24,657 nucleotides of DNA from Chloroflexota bacterium (GTDB taxonomy: Bacteria; Chloroflexota; Dormibacteria; Dormibacterales; Dormibacteraceae). Positions 17,603 through 24,657 of this stretch are shown piece by piece. Position numbers and translations under genes: made by a program. Below the pieces are notes generated by a model. It was not told the origin of the DNA and did no database searches. It saw only the letters and a program-made list of their open reading frames with translations. Where the stretch lies: the NCBI GenBank assembly GCA_005879675.1, contig VBJE01000184.1, positions 1 to 24,657 on the forward strand, read 5' to 3'. Each line of letters opens with the position of its first letter. The first letter of the stretch is position 1.

Positions 17603-18643
17603 TTACCTCCTGTCATTTGGCAAATCGAGATTTCTTGCTTCTGATGTGGAAGCCCTGACGATGAGGGTAGTGCTGAGGGGCGCCGGCGATCCCACGGACT
17701 TGCCGTTCATGCGCTCGATCAGCATCCGGGCGGCGAGCCGGCCCTTGTCGACGATCGGCTGACGCACGGTGGTCAGCGGCGGATTCGTCCATGCGGACAA
17801 CGGTAGATCGTCGAAGCCGACGACCGAGAGGTCGCCAGGCACGCGCATGCCCGCAGTCTGGGCCGCCTTCATGACACCGATCGCCGCCATGTCGCTCATG
17901 ACCAGGACGCCGGTCGGCCGGCTCGCGCCCGAAGGCAGGGACTCGAAGGCGCGCATGCCTGCCGCGACCGAGATGCCGGCGGTGACGGACTGCGGCGCGG
18001 GCACACCGGCCGCTTCGATGGCCGCGTTGTAGCCGGCCAGCCGCCTGGTCGCGGTCGGGGTGTAGCTCATCTCGGCACGCGCGGGCGGCAGGACGACGAT
18101 CGCGAGCTGCCGGTGGCCCAAACCCAGGAGGTGGCTCGCCGCGGCCTGGGCCCCGCCTCGGTCGTCGACGTTGACGACCGGATGCGTCGACGACTCGTCG
18201 GAGTCGATCAGCACCGTCGGGATGCCGATGCCGTCCAGGACCTCGACCGCCCGGTCGTGAGGGCTGAGGCCCAGGCTGATGAAACCGTCGACCGACGCGT
18301 GTCGGATCGCGGCCTCGAGCGATCCGTCGAGTGGCGGCACCAGCAGCAGCGCCAGGTCGTGCTCCTCGCACAGCTCGCCGAGGCCCTGGATGAGCTCGCT
18401 GACGAAGGGGTTGGCGAAGACTGTGGAGAGCCGCTGCGGGATGAGGACGCCGATGGTGCCGCTGCGCCTCGTGGAGAGGGCGCGGGCGGCCGGGTGGGGC
18501 GCATAGCCGAGGTCGTGCGCCACGCCGAGCACACGCTCGAGCGTCGCGTGACCCAACCGCTCGGGGCTGTTGAACGCGAACGAGACGGCGGTCTTGGACA
18601 CGCCGGCCGCGCTGGCGACGTCAGCGATGGTGACCCGGGACAC
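17603..18643 (-). CDS. LacI family transcriptional regulator, copy 1
   Basis: This 346-residue regulator has the LacI N-terminal helix-turn-helix and hinge: VTIADVASAAGVSKTAVSFAFN at residues 4-25 with YAPHPAARALSTRR ahead of the effector domain. The periplasmic-binding-protein-like domain follows (TIGVLIPQ, DGFISLGLSPHD, GVLVMSDMAAIGVMKAAQ, LSVVGFDDLPLSAW). GTG 18643 is preceded by AGGAG nine bases away. A perfect 21-base palindrome 40 bases upstream is the likely operator, implying autoregulation and control of the downstream ugpC gene. The effector is probably a sugar such as trehalose or a maltooligosaccharide; that is inferred from the neighbours only. Confidence 0.93.
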   Translation of the reverse strand: MSRVTIADVASAAGVSKTAVSFAFNSPERLGHATLERVLGVAHDLGYAPHPAARALSTRRSGTIGVLIPQRLSTVFANPFVSELIQGLGELCEEHDLALLLVPPLDGSLEAAIRHASVDGFISLGLSPHDRAVEVLDGIGIPTVLIDSDESSTHPVVNVDDRGGAQAAASHLLGLGHRQLAIVVLPPARAEMSYTPTATRRLAGYNAAIEAAGVPAPQSVTAGISVAAGMRAFESLPSGASRPTGVLVMSDMAAIGVMKAAQTAGMRVPGDLSVVGFDDLPLSAWTNPPLTTVRQPIVDKGRLAARMLIERMNGKSVGSPAPLSTTLIVRASTSEARNLDLPNDRR

Positions 18644-18682
18644 CCAGCAAGGCTCCTGGCATCTGCTCTCCCAACACGATAA

Positions 18683-18703
18683 ACCGCTTTAGTAAAGCGG
18701 TTA
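18683..18703. promoter_or_regulatory. LacI-type operator (perfect 21-bp palindrome)
   Basis: Ten-base arms AACCGCTTTA and TAAAGCGGTT flank a central G at 18693. Odd-length palindromes with a central base are known for LacI-type operators (the E. coli lacO1 has this form). It sits 40 bases upstream of the lacI start, within the likely promoter, so repression of the lacI-ugpC operon is the simplest reading. Confidence 0.75.
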
Positions 18704-18754
18704 ACCGATCGTAGGGTGGACCCGGAGATCTGTCAAGGTTGCCTTTCCGTCGGG

Positions 18755-18808
18755 TTTTGCGCAAAAGTGCGGTGCAAAGGGCCCGTTAAGTCGCAGTTTT
18801 GCGCAAAA
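18755..18808. repeat. Paired TTTTGCGCAAAA palindromes, copy B
   Basis: The same 12-base palindrome as in copy A occurs at 18755-18766 and 18797-18808, 42 bases centre to centre. The spacer shares parts with copy A in opposite orientation (AAAGGGCC against AAAGGCC, and a TCGC-like stretch). It lies between the GH2 stop and the upstream region of lacI copy 1. Nothing else was found in the 200 bases from 18644 to 18843 besides this pair, the operator palindrome and the lacI ribosome binding site. Confidence 0.85.
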
Positions 18809-18843
18809 AAACGCGGGATTGATCGGCAGCCGCGGCCGGCTTG

Positions 18844-20466
18844 TCACCGGTTCTTTGGCGTCTCTGTGATCGGCCGCAGCAGCTCGGGGGCGACCTTGGG
18901 CCTGCGATCCGCGGTCAGCAGGCCGTTCTGCTCCTGCTCGACGTCGGTCAGCTGCGTGTAGCAGAAGCCCTCGACTGGTCCGGGATCCATCAGTGCCTGG
19001 ACCAGGTCCCGGTACGAGCTCACGAGCTCCGCCTCGTCCGCGACCTCCAGCCAGCCCCAGCCCCCCGAACCCGCCTGCCGAAGGCCGCCGAACTCGCTGA
19101 CGATGACCGGCTCGCCGTGGTGGCCGTGACCCGGGTCGTAGATCGGATGACCGGCGGCGCTTCCGTCGAGCGCGGATTCGAGGGTGCGATAGCGGCGCGC
19201 CAGGTCCGCCGGAGGCGAATAGTCGTGGATCGTGCACAGGTCGCTTCGGGAGTGCTCCCAGCCGTCGTTGGACACAACCGGCCTCGAGCTGTCCATCGCG
19301 TGGGTGAGGCGATACATCTGCTCGGTGACCCTGGAGCGGCGCTCAGGCGGGTTACCGTCCAGGCCAAAGCTCTCGTTGGCCACCACCCACGCGACCACGC
19401 ACGGATGGTGGCGGTCGCGGTGGACGAGCCGGCTCCATTCGGTCACCAGCCGGTGCTCGGCCATCGGTGTGTGCTCATGGAAGCTCGGCATCTCCGCCCA
19501 GACCAGGAAACCCAGCCGGTCCGCCCAGTAGAGCCAGCGCGGGTCCTCGGCTTTCTGGTGCTTGCGCGCGCCGTCGAATCCGAGGGCCTTCGCCAGCTCG
19601 ATGTCGCGGCGGAGGTCGTCGTCCGTGGCGGCGGTCAAGAGCCCGCCCGGAAAGTACCCCTGGTCGAGGACGAGCCTCTGGACGAAGGGCTCGCCGTTGA
19701 GCCAGAACCGCCCGTCGCGAGCCTCCACGCTGCGCAAGCCGAAGTACGTTTCCACCCGGTCGCCGCGGTAAGTGACCTCGACGTCGTACAGGCGCGGCGA
19801 GCCTGGATGCCAGGGCTCGACGCGTTCGAGCGCGATGCGGCCGAGCGGCTCGCCGGTCGACCTTCCCACCACATCGCCTTCGAGGCGCACGACGATCACG
19901 GCCCCGGCGTCGACGTGGAAATCGACGAACCCGTGCGGCAGGTCGGGCGTCAGCGCCAGTTGGGTGACGTGGCGTCCAGGCAGTGGCTCGAGCCACACGC
20001 TCTGCCAGATCCCGGTCGTGGCCGTGTAGAAGATCCCCTCCGGCTCCTCCTTCCAGTACTGCTTGCCCCGCGGGATCGTCCTGTCGGCAAGTGAGTCCTC
20101 GGAGCGGACGACGACCACGTTGTCGCGCGCACGGACGGCCCGGGTGATGTCGGCGGTGAAGGGGCTGTGGCCGCCCTCGTGGCGCGCGACCTCGAGGTCG
20201 TTCACCCACACCGTCGCCCAGTAGTCCACGGCGCCGAAATGGAGGAGAAGCCGCTCGGCCGGCGGGGCATCGAAGCGCCTCCGATACCAGAGCACGTCGC
20301 CCACCCGCTCCCCGATCCCCGACAGCTCGGACTCGGGACAGAAGGGAACCTCGATCCTGCGGTCGAACGCCGGCCGCTCGCCCACGCCGAACTCCCACTC
20401 GCCGTCGAGGCTCGCCCACGCCTCTCGCCGGAGGCTGGGCCGCGGGTGCAGGGTCCGGGATCCCAC
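18844..20466 (-). CDS. Glycoside hydrolase family 2 protein (beta-galactosidase/glucuronidase-like)
   Basis: The 540-residue enzyme has the GH2 layout in a compact form. A jelly-roll sugar-binding domain comes first (residues 16-160, WASLDGEWEFGVG, WYRRRFDAPP, FGAVDYWATVWVNDLEVARHEGGHSPF). An Ig-like domain follows (about 165-250), then the TIM barrel (KALGFDGARKHQKAEDPRWLYWADRLG). The acid/base is E365 in WVVANES and the nucleophile is E458 in VSEFGG. No signal peptide is visible, so it probably acts on imported oligosaccharides or glycosides. The GTG start at 20466 has GGAGG about nine bases upstream. It is shorter than LacZ and lacks its extra C-terminal domains; the exact sugar is unknown. 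It diverges from the second LacI regulator, which probably controls it. Confidence 0.92.
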   Translation of the reverse strand: MGSRTLHPRPSLRREAWASLDGEWEFGVGERPAFDRRIEVPFCPESELSGIGERVGDVLWYRRRFDAPPAERLLLHFGAVDYWATVWVNDLEVARHEGGHSPFTADITRAVRARDNVVVVRSEDSLADRTIPRGKQYWKEEPEGIFYTATTGIWQSVWLEPLPGRHVTQLALTPDLPHGFVDFHVDAGAVIVVRLEGDVVGRSTGEPLGRIALERVEPWHPGSPRLYDVEVTYRGDRVETYFGLRSVEARDGRFWLNGEPFVQRLVLDQGYFPGGLLTAATDDDLRRDIELAKALGFDGARKHQKAEDPRWLYWADRLGFLVWAEMPSFHEHTPMAEHRLVTEWSRLVHRDRHHPCVVAWVVANESFGLDGNPPERRSRVTEQMYRLTHAMDSSRPVVSNDGWEHSRSDLCTIHDYSPPADLARRYRTLESALDGSAAGHPIYDPGHGHHGEPVIVSEFGGLRQAGSGGWGWLEVADEAELVSSYRDLVQALMDPGPVEGFCYTQLTDVEQEQNGLLTADRRPKVAPELLRPITETPKNR

Positions 20467-20493
20467 GCTTCACCTCCACCGAATCGACGGCTG

Positions 20494-20520
20494 GGCGAAC
20501 GTTCCCTGTCCGCGCATAAT
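20494..20520. promoter_or_regulatory. LacI-type operator and -10-like box in the divergent GH2/lacI region
   Basis: GAACGTTC at 20497-20504, flanked by matching G/C one base out, fits the common LacI-family operator core (GAA-CG-TTC). A CATAAT box at 20515-20520 sits 10 bases before the GTG start at 20530, so the lacI transcript could be leaderless or nearly so. No convincing -35 was seen. The location, between gene pairs transcribed apart, suits control of both sides. Confidence 0.5.
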
Positions 20521-20529
20521 ACCCGGAGC

Positions 20530-21597
20530 GTGAGGGTGCGCAGGCCCACCAGGCACGTCTCCGTCAAGGACGTCGCCGCGCGTTCCGGCGTCAGCTTCCA
20601 GACCACGAGCAAGGTGCTGAACGGCGGCGGTTCCGTCTCGGACGCCACGCGGGCGCGGATCCTCCAGGCGGCGAGCGATCTCGGTTACGTCCCCAACCTC
20701 CAGGCGCGCAGCCTTGTCATGCAGCGGACGCGGACTGTCGGGCTCATCGCCGGGGACTTCAGCGACCCGGGCCTGAGCCGCTCGCTCGCCGGGGCGGAGC
20801 AGGAAGCCCGCAGGCAAGGCTATGGGCTCCTGCTCACCAGCATCGAGCCTGAGGGTTCCGGGACCGAGTACGCGCTGCCGGCGATGATGGAGCGCCGCGT
20901 CGACGGAATCCTGCTCGCGGCGCCGCAGATGGAGGAGGACACCGCGCTGAGCCACGTTCTCGACCCGACGCTGCCGGTCGTGAGCTTGAATCACATCGCT
21001 GGACGGTCCGTGTCGACGGTCTGCGCCGACGACGAGCAGGCGGGGTACATCGCGACGCATCACCTCCTGCAGGGAGGCCACCGAGTGGTCGGCGTCCTGA
21101 CGGGGATCCGCGGCCTTCGGCTGACGCAGAGCCGCCAGCTCGGTTACCGGAAAGCGCTCGAGGAGGCCGGCGTCGAGTCCGCGAACGACCTCGTGGAGGA
21201 GGCCGGAACCGATGTGGCCGGCGGCCTCGCCGGGTTGCCGCGCCTCCTCGAGCGGCGGCCGGACGTCAGCGCGGTCTTCTGCCACCATGACCTGGTCGCC
21301 GTCGGCGCGCTGACAGCGCTCCGCGCGATTGGCAAACGCGTGCCGGAGGATTGCTCGGTGGCCGGCTGCGACGGCCTCGACAGCGCCGCCTACACGACGC
21401 CCCCGTTGACGACCGTCCACGTGCCGTTCTACGAGATCGGCGCCGAGGCGATGCGTCTCCTTCTCAAGATGGTCGCGGGCGGATCGCCCACCGGCGCCAA
21501 GGTCGTGGTCCCCGTGCAGCTCATCGCGCGCGCCTCGACCGCGAGCCCGCCAGGACGCGGGGGGTCAGCTCGAGGCCCCGCTCGTCGAGCTCGCTGA
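20530..21597 (+). CDS. LacI family transcriptional regulator, copy 2
   Basis: This regulator of about 355 residues has the helix-turn-helix VSVKDVAARSGVSFQTTSKVLN (residues 10-31) and hinge VPNLQARSLVMQRT. The effector-binding domain follows (TVGLIAGDFSDPGLSRSLAG, DGILLAAPQ, VVSLNHIAG, AVFCHHDLVAVGALTALRAIG, VAGCDGLDSAAYTTPPLTTV). I propose GTG 20530; GTG 20536 is as good, since GGAG at 20525-20528 is better spaced for it. A long open frame runs upstream to 20167 but overlaps the GH2 gene and is not related to the family. The last 20 or so residues (PPGRGGSARGPARRAR) are a basic low-complexity extension. It is placed to control the divergent GH2 gene and the downstream oxidoreductase operon. 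Confidence 0.92.
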   Translation: MRVRRPTRHVSVKDVAARSGVSFQTTSKVLNGGGSVSDATRARILQAASDLGYVPNLQARSLVMQRTRTVGLIAGDFSDPGLSRSLAGAEQEARRQGYGLLLTSIEPEGSGTEYALPAMMERRVDGILLAAPQMEEDTALSHVLDPTLPVVSLNHIAGRSVSTVCADDEQAGYIATHHLLQGGHRVVGVLTGIRGLRLTQSRQLGYRKALEEAGVESANDLVEEAGTDVAGGLAGLPRLLERRPDVSAVFCHHDLVAVGALTALRAIGKRVPEDCSVAGCDGLDSAAYTTPPLTTVHVPFYEIGAEAMRLLLKMVAGGSPTGAKVVVPVQLIARASTASPPGRGGSARGPARRAR

Positions 21598-21643
21598 GCC
21601 GGTCGCCCAGCTCGTCGATACGAGCGAAACCCATCGCCGCGAT

Positions 21644-21660
21644 TCTCGTTGTAAGCGAGA
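21644..21660. promoter_or_regulatory. Candidate operator before the Gfo/ThuA operon
   Basis: TCTCG and CGAGA form the outer arms of an imperfect 17-base palindrome, 35 bases before the GTG start at 21695. It could be the binding site of the LacI protein encoded just upstream. The 97 bases from 21598 to 21694 hold no gene, and no clear ribosome binding site precedes GTG 21695. Confidence 0.3.
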
Positions 21661-21694
21661 TGAAATCGCTGAGCGGTCACGCATCATTTCGGCC

Positions 21695-22741
21695 GTGACT
21701 CCGCTGCGAATCGTCCAGGTCGGCATGGGCGCGCACGGCCGCAACTGGGCCCGGCGGGTGCTCCCCGACATCGGCGAGGTCGAGGTCGTCGGGTACGTCG
21801 ACTCGGACCCCTACGCCCTCGACATGCTGGGCGAAGAGCTCAAGCCGCGGCCGGAGATGGTCTTCGAATCGCTGCGGGAGGCCATCGGAGCCACGCACCC
21901 GGAGGCGGTCCTCAACACGACCGCCCTGCCCGCCCACGTGCCGGTGACCCGAGCCGCGCTGGACGCCGGCCTCCATGTCCTGGTCGAGAAACCATTCGCG
22001 CCCAGCCTCACGGCCGGGCAAGAGCTCGTCGACGTGGCCACGCGCGCGGGTCTCATCCTGATGGTGAGCCAGAACTACCGGTACTTCCCGGCGCCCCGCG
22101 CGATCGCGGACATGGTCCGGCACGAATCGCTGGGCAAGCTCCACGAGGTCTCGATCGACTTCCGCCGCTACTCGACGGTCGGTCCGAACGGGCGCGGCCG
22201 CCACCACCTCGAGGAGCAGCCACTGCTCGTCGACATGTCCATCCACCACTTCGACCTGCTTCGCCTGATCCTGGACAGCGAGCCCCAGCGCATCTACTGC
22301 GAGGCATGGAACCCCAAGTGGACCGCCTTCAGCGGTCCGTCGGCGACGATCGCGTCGATCGTCTTTCCGGGCGTCGTTGTGAGCTACCGGGGCAGCTGGG
22401 TCAGCAGCGCCCCCGTGACCCCGTGGGGCGGGCGCTGGAGCCTCGAGTTCGAGCACGGCGAGGTGTCCTGGTCGAACCGCGACGACGATATGGCGCACGA
22501 CAAGGTCGTGATCCGGCCGCGCGGTGCCAAGCCGCGCGCGGCGACGCTGCACCCGATGGCCCGCACCGGCGGGTGGGGGACGATCACCGATTTCGTGGAC
22601 GCCATCCGCACCGGCCGCGAGCCCGAGACCTCGGGCCGCCGCAACCTCGGCACCATCGCGTTCGTCGCCGCGGCCGTCGAGTCGGCGACGGTGCACGAGC
22701 CCGTATCGATCTACCGGACCGGCGAAGCGCTTCCGATCTGA
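21695..22741 (+). CDS. Gfo/Idh/MocA family oxidoreductase, first
   Basis: This is a 348-residue NAD(P)-dependent sugar or cyclitol dehydrogenase. The Rossmann fold opens with LRIVQVGMGAHGRNW (glycine motif at residues 10-15). The EKP box with the conserved Lys is VLVEKPFAPS, and MSIHHFDLLRLIL carries the His pair usual at the active site. The C-terminal alpha/beta domain follows (WNPKWTAFSGPSATIASIVF, GRWSLEFEHGEVSW). The start is GTG 21695, with no strong Shine-Dalgarno. TGA at 22739-22741 shares a base with the next ATG. Linkage with a ThuA-like gene, a second dehydrogenase and an isomerase indicates oxidation of a sugar or glycoside; the substrate is unknown. Confidence 0.9.
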   Translation: MTPLRIVQVGMGAHGRNWARRVLPDIGEVEVVGYVDSDPYALDMLGEELKPRPEMVFESLREAIGATHPEAVLNTTALPAHVPVTRAALDAGLHVLVEKPFAPSLTAGQELVDVATRAGLILMVSQNYRYFPAPRAIADMVRHESLGKLHEVSIDFRRYSTVGPNGRGRHHLEEQPLLVDMSIHHFDLLRLILDSEPQRIYCEAWNPKWTAFSGPSATIASIVFPGVVVSYRGSWVSSAPVTPWGGRWSLEFEHGEVSWSNRDDDMAHDKVVIRPRGAKPRAATLHPMARTGGWGTITDFVDAIRTGREPETSGRRNLGTIAFVAAAVESATVHEPVSIYRTGEALPI

Positions 22742-23496
22742 TGGCGGCCGGCCGCCAGCTGCGAGTCACCGTCTGGAATGAGCACGTCCACGAGAGGCGC
22801 GAGCCGTCGGTCAAGCGCATCTATCCCGGCGGCATGCACGCACCCATCGTCGAGGGCCTCGAGCGCGAGCTCGGCCATGGCGTGACGGTCCGCGTGGCGA
22901 CGCTCGAAGAGCCGGAGCACGGCCTTGGTGAGGAGGCCCTCGCCGAGACCGACGTGCTCACGTGGTGGGGGCACGCGGCCCACGACCAGGTCGCCGACGA
23001 GGTCGTGGCCCGGGTGCACGCGCGCGTCCTCGACGGCATGGGCATCGTGGTCCTGCACTCGGGCCACTACTCGAAGATCTTCCGGCGCCTCATGGGCACG
23101 TCGTGCTCGCTGATCTGGCGGTCCGACCCCGGTGGTGAGCGGGAGCTGATCTGGACGGTGGACCCGGCTCATCCGATCGCCGCCGGCGTCCCGCAGCCGA
23201 TCGTCATCCCGCACCAGGAGATCTACGGGGAGTTCTTCGACATCCCGCCTCCCGACGAGCTCGTGTTCATCAGCTCTTACGAAGGCGGCGAGGTGTTCCG
23301 CGGCGGGTGCTGCTACCGCCGCGGCGCCGGCAGGGTCTTCTACTTCAGCCCTGGCGACCAGGAGTACCCGGTGTATCACCAGCACGAGATCCAGCGGGTG
23401 ATAGCCAACGCGGTCGCGTGGTGCGGCCGAGCGTCGGCGCCCAACGACCGGCCTTCGGCACGGCAGGGCGACCGCCAGCGAAACTGGTACATGTGA
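22741..23496 (+). CDS. ThuA-like domain protein (trehalose utilisation family)
   Basis: The 251-residue protein matches the ThuA fold, a class I glutamine-amidotransferase-like domain: VTVWNEHVHERREPSVKRIYPGGMH, DVLTWWGHAAHDQV, VVLHSGHYSKIF, ISSYEGGEVFRGGCCYRRGAGRVFYFSPGDQ and a C-terminal VIANAVAWC. ThuA is needed for trehalose use in Sinorhizobium, where it works with the ThuB dehydrogenase, and related proteins are widespread beside Gfo/Idh/MocA genes in ketosugar pathways; its biochemical activity in this family is not settled in general. It shares one base with the preceding gene, and its ATG-TGA end overlaps the GTG of the next. Beyond about residue 230 the tail (SAPNDRPSARQGDRQRNWYM) is not conserved. 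Confidence 0.88.
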   Translation: MAAGRQLRVTVWNEHVHERREPSVKRIYPGGMHAPIVEGLERELGHGVTVRVATLEEPEHGLGEEALAETDVLTWWGHAAHDQVADEVVARVHARVLDGMGIVVLHSGHYSKIFRRLMGTSCSLIWRSDPGGERELIWTVDPAHPIAAGVPQPIVIPHQEIYGEFFDIPPPDELVFISSYEGGEVFRGGCCYRRGAGRVFYFSPGDQEYPVYHQHEIQRVIANAVAWCGRASAPNDRPSARQGDRQRNWYM

Positions 23497-24605
23497 AGGC
23501 CTTCGCGGAGATCGGCGCCGCCGTCGTCGGCACCGGTTTCATCGGCGTCGTCCACGTCGAAGCGCTGCGCAGGCTCGGGGTGCAGGTCCATGGAGTCGTC
23601 GGCTCCACGCATGAGCGCGCGCAGGCTCGCTCGCGCGAGCTCGGACTCCCTCCCGCCTACGAGAGCTTCCAGGCCATGCTGGACGATGAGCGCGTCGAGG
23701 TCGTCCACGTCACCTCACCGAACCACCTGCACCACGCCCAGGCCAGGGCCGCCCTCGAGGCGGGGAAGCATGTCGTGTGCGAGAAGCCGCTGACCACGAC
23801 CTCCGCCGAATCGGCCGACCTCCTGCGCGCCGCCGAAAAGGCGAAGCTCGTGCACGCGGTCAACTACAACCTGCGCTTCTATCCCGTATGCCAGCACGTG
23901 CACGGCATGGTCGCGGCCGGCGAGCTCGGCGAGGTGCGGCTCGTGTCCGGGCACTACCTGCAGGACTGGTTGCTGCAGGACACGGACTGGAACTGGCGCG
24001 TCGACCCTCATCTCGGCGGCGACCTGCGCGCCGTCGCCGACATCGGCTCGCACTGGATGGACCTCACCACGTTCCTCCTCGGCAAGAGGATCAGGTCGGC
24101 GATGGCCGACCTCGTGACCTTCATCAGCCGGCGCGGCGAACGGGAGGTGAAGACGGAGGACGCGGCCACGATCCTGCTCCGCTTCGAGGATGGCGCCCGG
24201 GGCGCGGTGACGGTCTCCCAGGTCAGCCCCGGCCGCAAGAACTCGCTGGTCTTCGAGATCGACGGATCGCAGTCCGCCGCCGCGTGGGACTCGGAGCGCC
24301 CCGACGAGCTGTGGATCGGACATCGAGGCCGCCCCAGCGAGCTGCTCCTCCGCGACCCGGCGATCCTCAACGACGCCGGCCGGCGCGCGTCCTCCCTCCC
24401 CGGGGGCCACGTCGAGGGGTTCGCGGACACCTTCAAGGCGCTATACGCGGCGGTCTATCAAGCGGTCGCCGCGGGCCGGCCCGGCGAGGGCTACCCCACC
24501 TTCGCCGACGGCCACGACGAGATGCTGGTCCTCGAGGCGGTGGCGCAGAGCTCGCGACAGCAGCGCTGGGTCGAGGTCGACCGCGCGGTGAGAGCCGGGA
24601 CGTGA
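23493..24605 (+). CDS. Gfo/Idh/MocA family oxidoreductase, second
   Basis: This 370-residue dehydrogenase has a better canonical nucleotide motif than its neighbour: AAVVGTGFIGVVHVEALRRLG. It carries EKP in HVVCEKPLTTTSAES and an active-site His in DIGSHWMDLTTFLLG. The segment GHYLQDWLLQDTDWNWRVDP is typical of a large subgroup found in glycoside and inositol-like sugar catabolism. I start it at GTG 23493, which overlaps the ThuA stop; the open frame extends back to 23307 but that part lies inside ThuA. TGA 24603-24605 overlaps the next GTG. Having two different dehydrogenases in one operon suggests successive or reverse oxidation-reduction steps on the same sugar. Confidence 0.92.
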   Translation: MKAFAEIGAAVVGTGFIGVVHVEALRRLGVQVHGVVGSTHERAQARSRELGLPPAYESFQAMLDDERVEVVHVTSPNHLHHAQARAALEAGKHVVCEKPLTTTSAESADLLRAAEKAKLVHAVNYNLRFYPVCQHVHGMVAAGELGEVRLVSGHYLQDWLLQDTDWNWRVDPHLGGDLRAVADIGSHWMDLTTFLLGKRIRSAMADLVTFISRRGEREVKTEDAATILLRFEDGARGAVTVSQVSPGRKNSLVFEIDGSQSAAAWDSERPDELWIGHRGRPSELLLRDPAILNDAGRRASSLPGGHVEGFADTFKALYAAVYQAVAAGRPGEGYPTFADGHDEMLVLEAVAQSSRQQRWVEVDRAVRAGT

Positions 24606-24657
24606 AGCTCGGCCTGCTCACGTCCGCCTTCCCGAACCTGGGCCTGGAGGAGATCGC
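24602..24657 (+). CDS. Sugar phosphate isomerase/epimerase, 3' partial
   Basis: Only the first 18 codons are in the window. GTG 24602 overlaps the stop of the preceding gene (GTGA), and the N-terminus reads VKLGLLTSAFPNLGLEEI, a very typical opening of AP endonuclease family 2 / xylose isomerase-like TIM barrels annotated as sugar phosphate isomerase/epimerase or IolE-like. These enzymes commonly sit beside Gfo/Idh/MocA and ThuA genes. The rest lies outside the window. Confidence 0.75.
   Translation, partial: MKLGLLTSAFPNLGLEEI

Noticed and set aside
18841..20094. 417-residue + strand frame opposite GH2
   Set aside because: It is an antisense shadow of the GH2 gene; the - strand has both catalytic Glu motifs.

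Overview
This is a GC-rich (roughly two thirds G+C) stretch of bacterial chromosome with tightly packed genes, many GTG starts and stop/start overlaps of the GTGA or ATGA type. The gene content (GlgE pathway with a TreS-maltokinase fusion, GH15 trehalase-like enzyme, LacI regulators, paired PspA proteins, a membrane protein ending in a winged/HTH-like segment) suggests a soil bacterium of the Actinobacteriota / Chloroflexota / Dormibacterota kind. That placement is inference; no rRNA or other marker gene is present.

Region 1 (1-6972, + strand) is an alpha-glucan/trehalose operon: glgE (5' end outside the window), a treS-maltokinase fusion gene and glgB, each coupled to the next by a 4-base overlap. 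Together they would turn trehalose into maltose, maltose-1-phosphate and then branched alpha-1,4-glucan. Both treS and glgB as given carry a short internal deletion that shifts the frame and removes conserved active-site sequence (junctions near 3038-3042 and 5846-5848). They are either damaged genes or assembly errors at the same kind of site.

Region 2 (6905-8438, - strand) holds an AbiEi-like/DUF559-type nuclease-fold protein and a cyclase-family metal hydrolase, separated by a pair of TTTTGCGCAAAA palindromes. Region 3 (8563-11421, + strand) is a compact four-gene envelope-stress-like cassette: pspA, two paralogous six-helix membrane proteins that look like sensor domains without a kinase, and a second pspA. 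I consider this the best candidate for an undescribed system.

Region 4 (11427-18643, - strand) reads lacI, ugpC/msmX-type ABC ATPase, a ParB-like-domain protein, adk, a GH15 trehalase/glucoamylase, and a polytopic membrane protein with a C-terminal DNA-binding-like segment. A 21-bp perfect palindrome lies just upstream of lacI, and a second pair of TTTTGCGCAAAA palindromes lies between lacI and the next gene. Region 5 (18844-24657) has a GH2 glycosidase on the - strand, divergent from a second LacI regulator on the + strand, followed by a coupled operon of Gfo/Idh/MocA dehydrogenase, ThuA-like protein, second Gfo/Idh/MocA dehydrogenase and the start of a sugar phosphate isomerase/epimerase. 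This looks like a glycoside or disaccharide oxidation pathway (ketosugar type).

The overall theme is acquisition and turnover of trehalose, maltose and related glycosides, with an embedded membrane-stress cassette. No tRNA, rRNA, CRISPR array, transposase or intact insertion sequence was seen, and no gene-free stretch exceeds about 200 bases.
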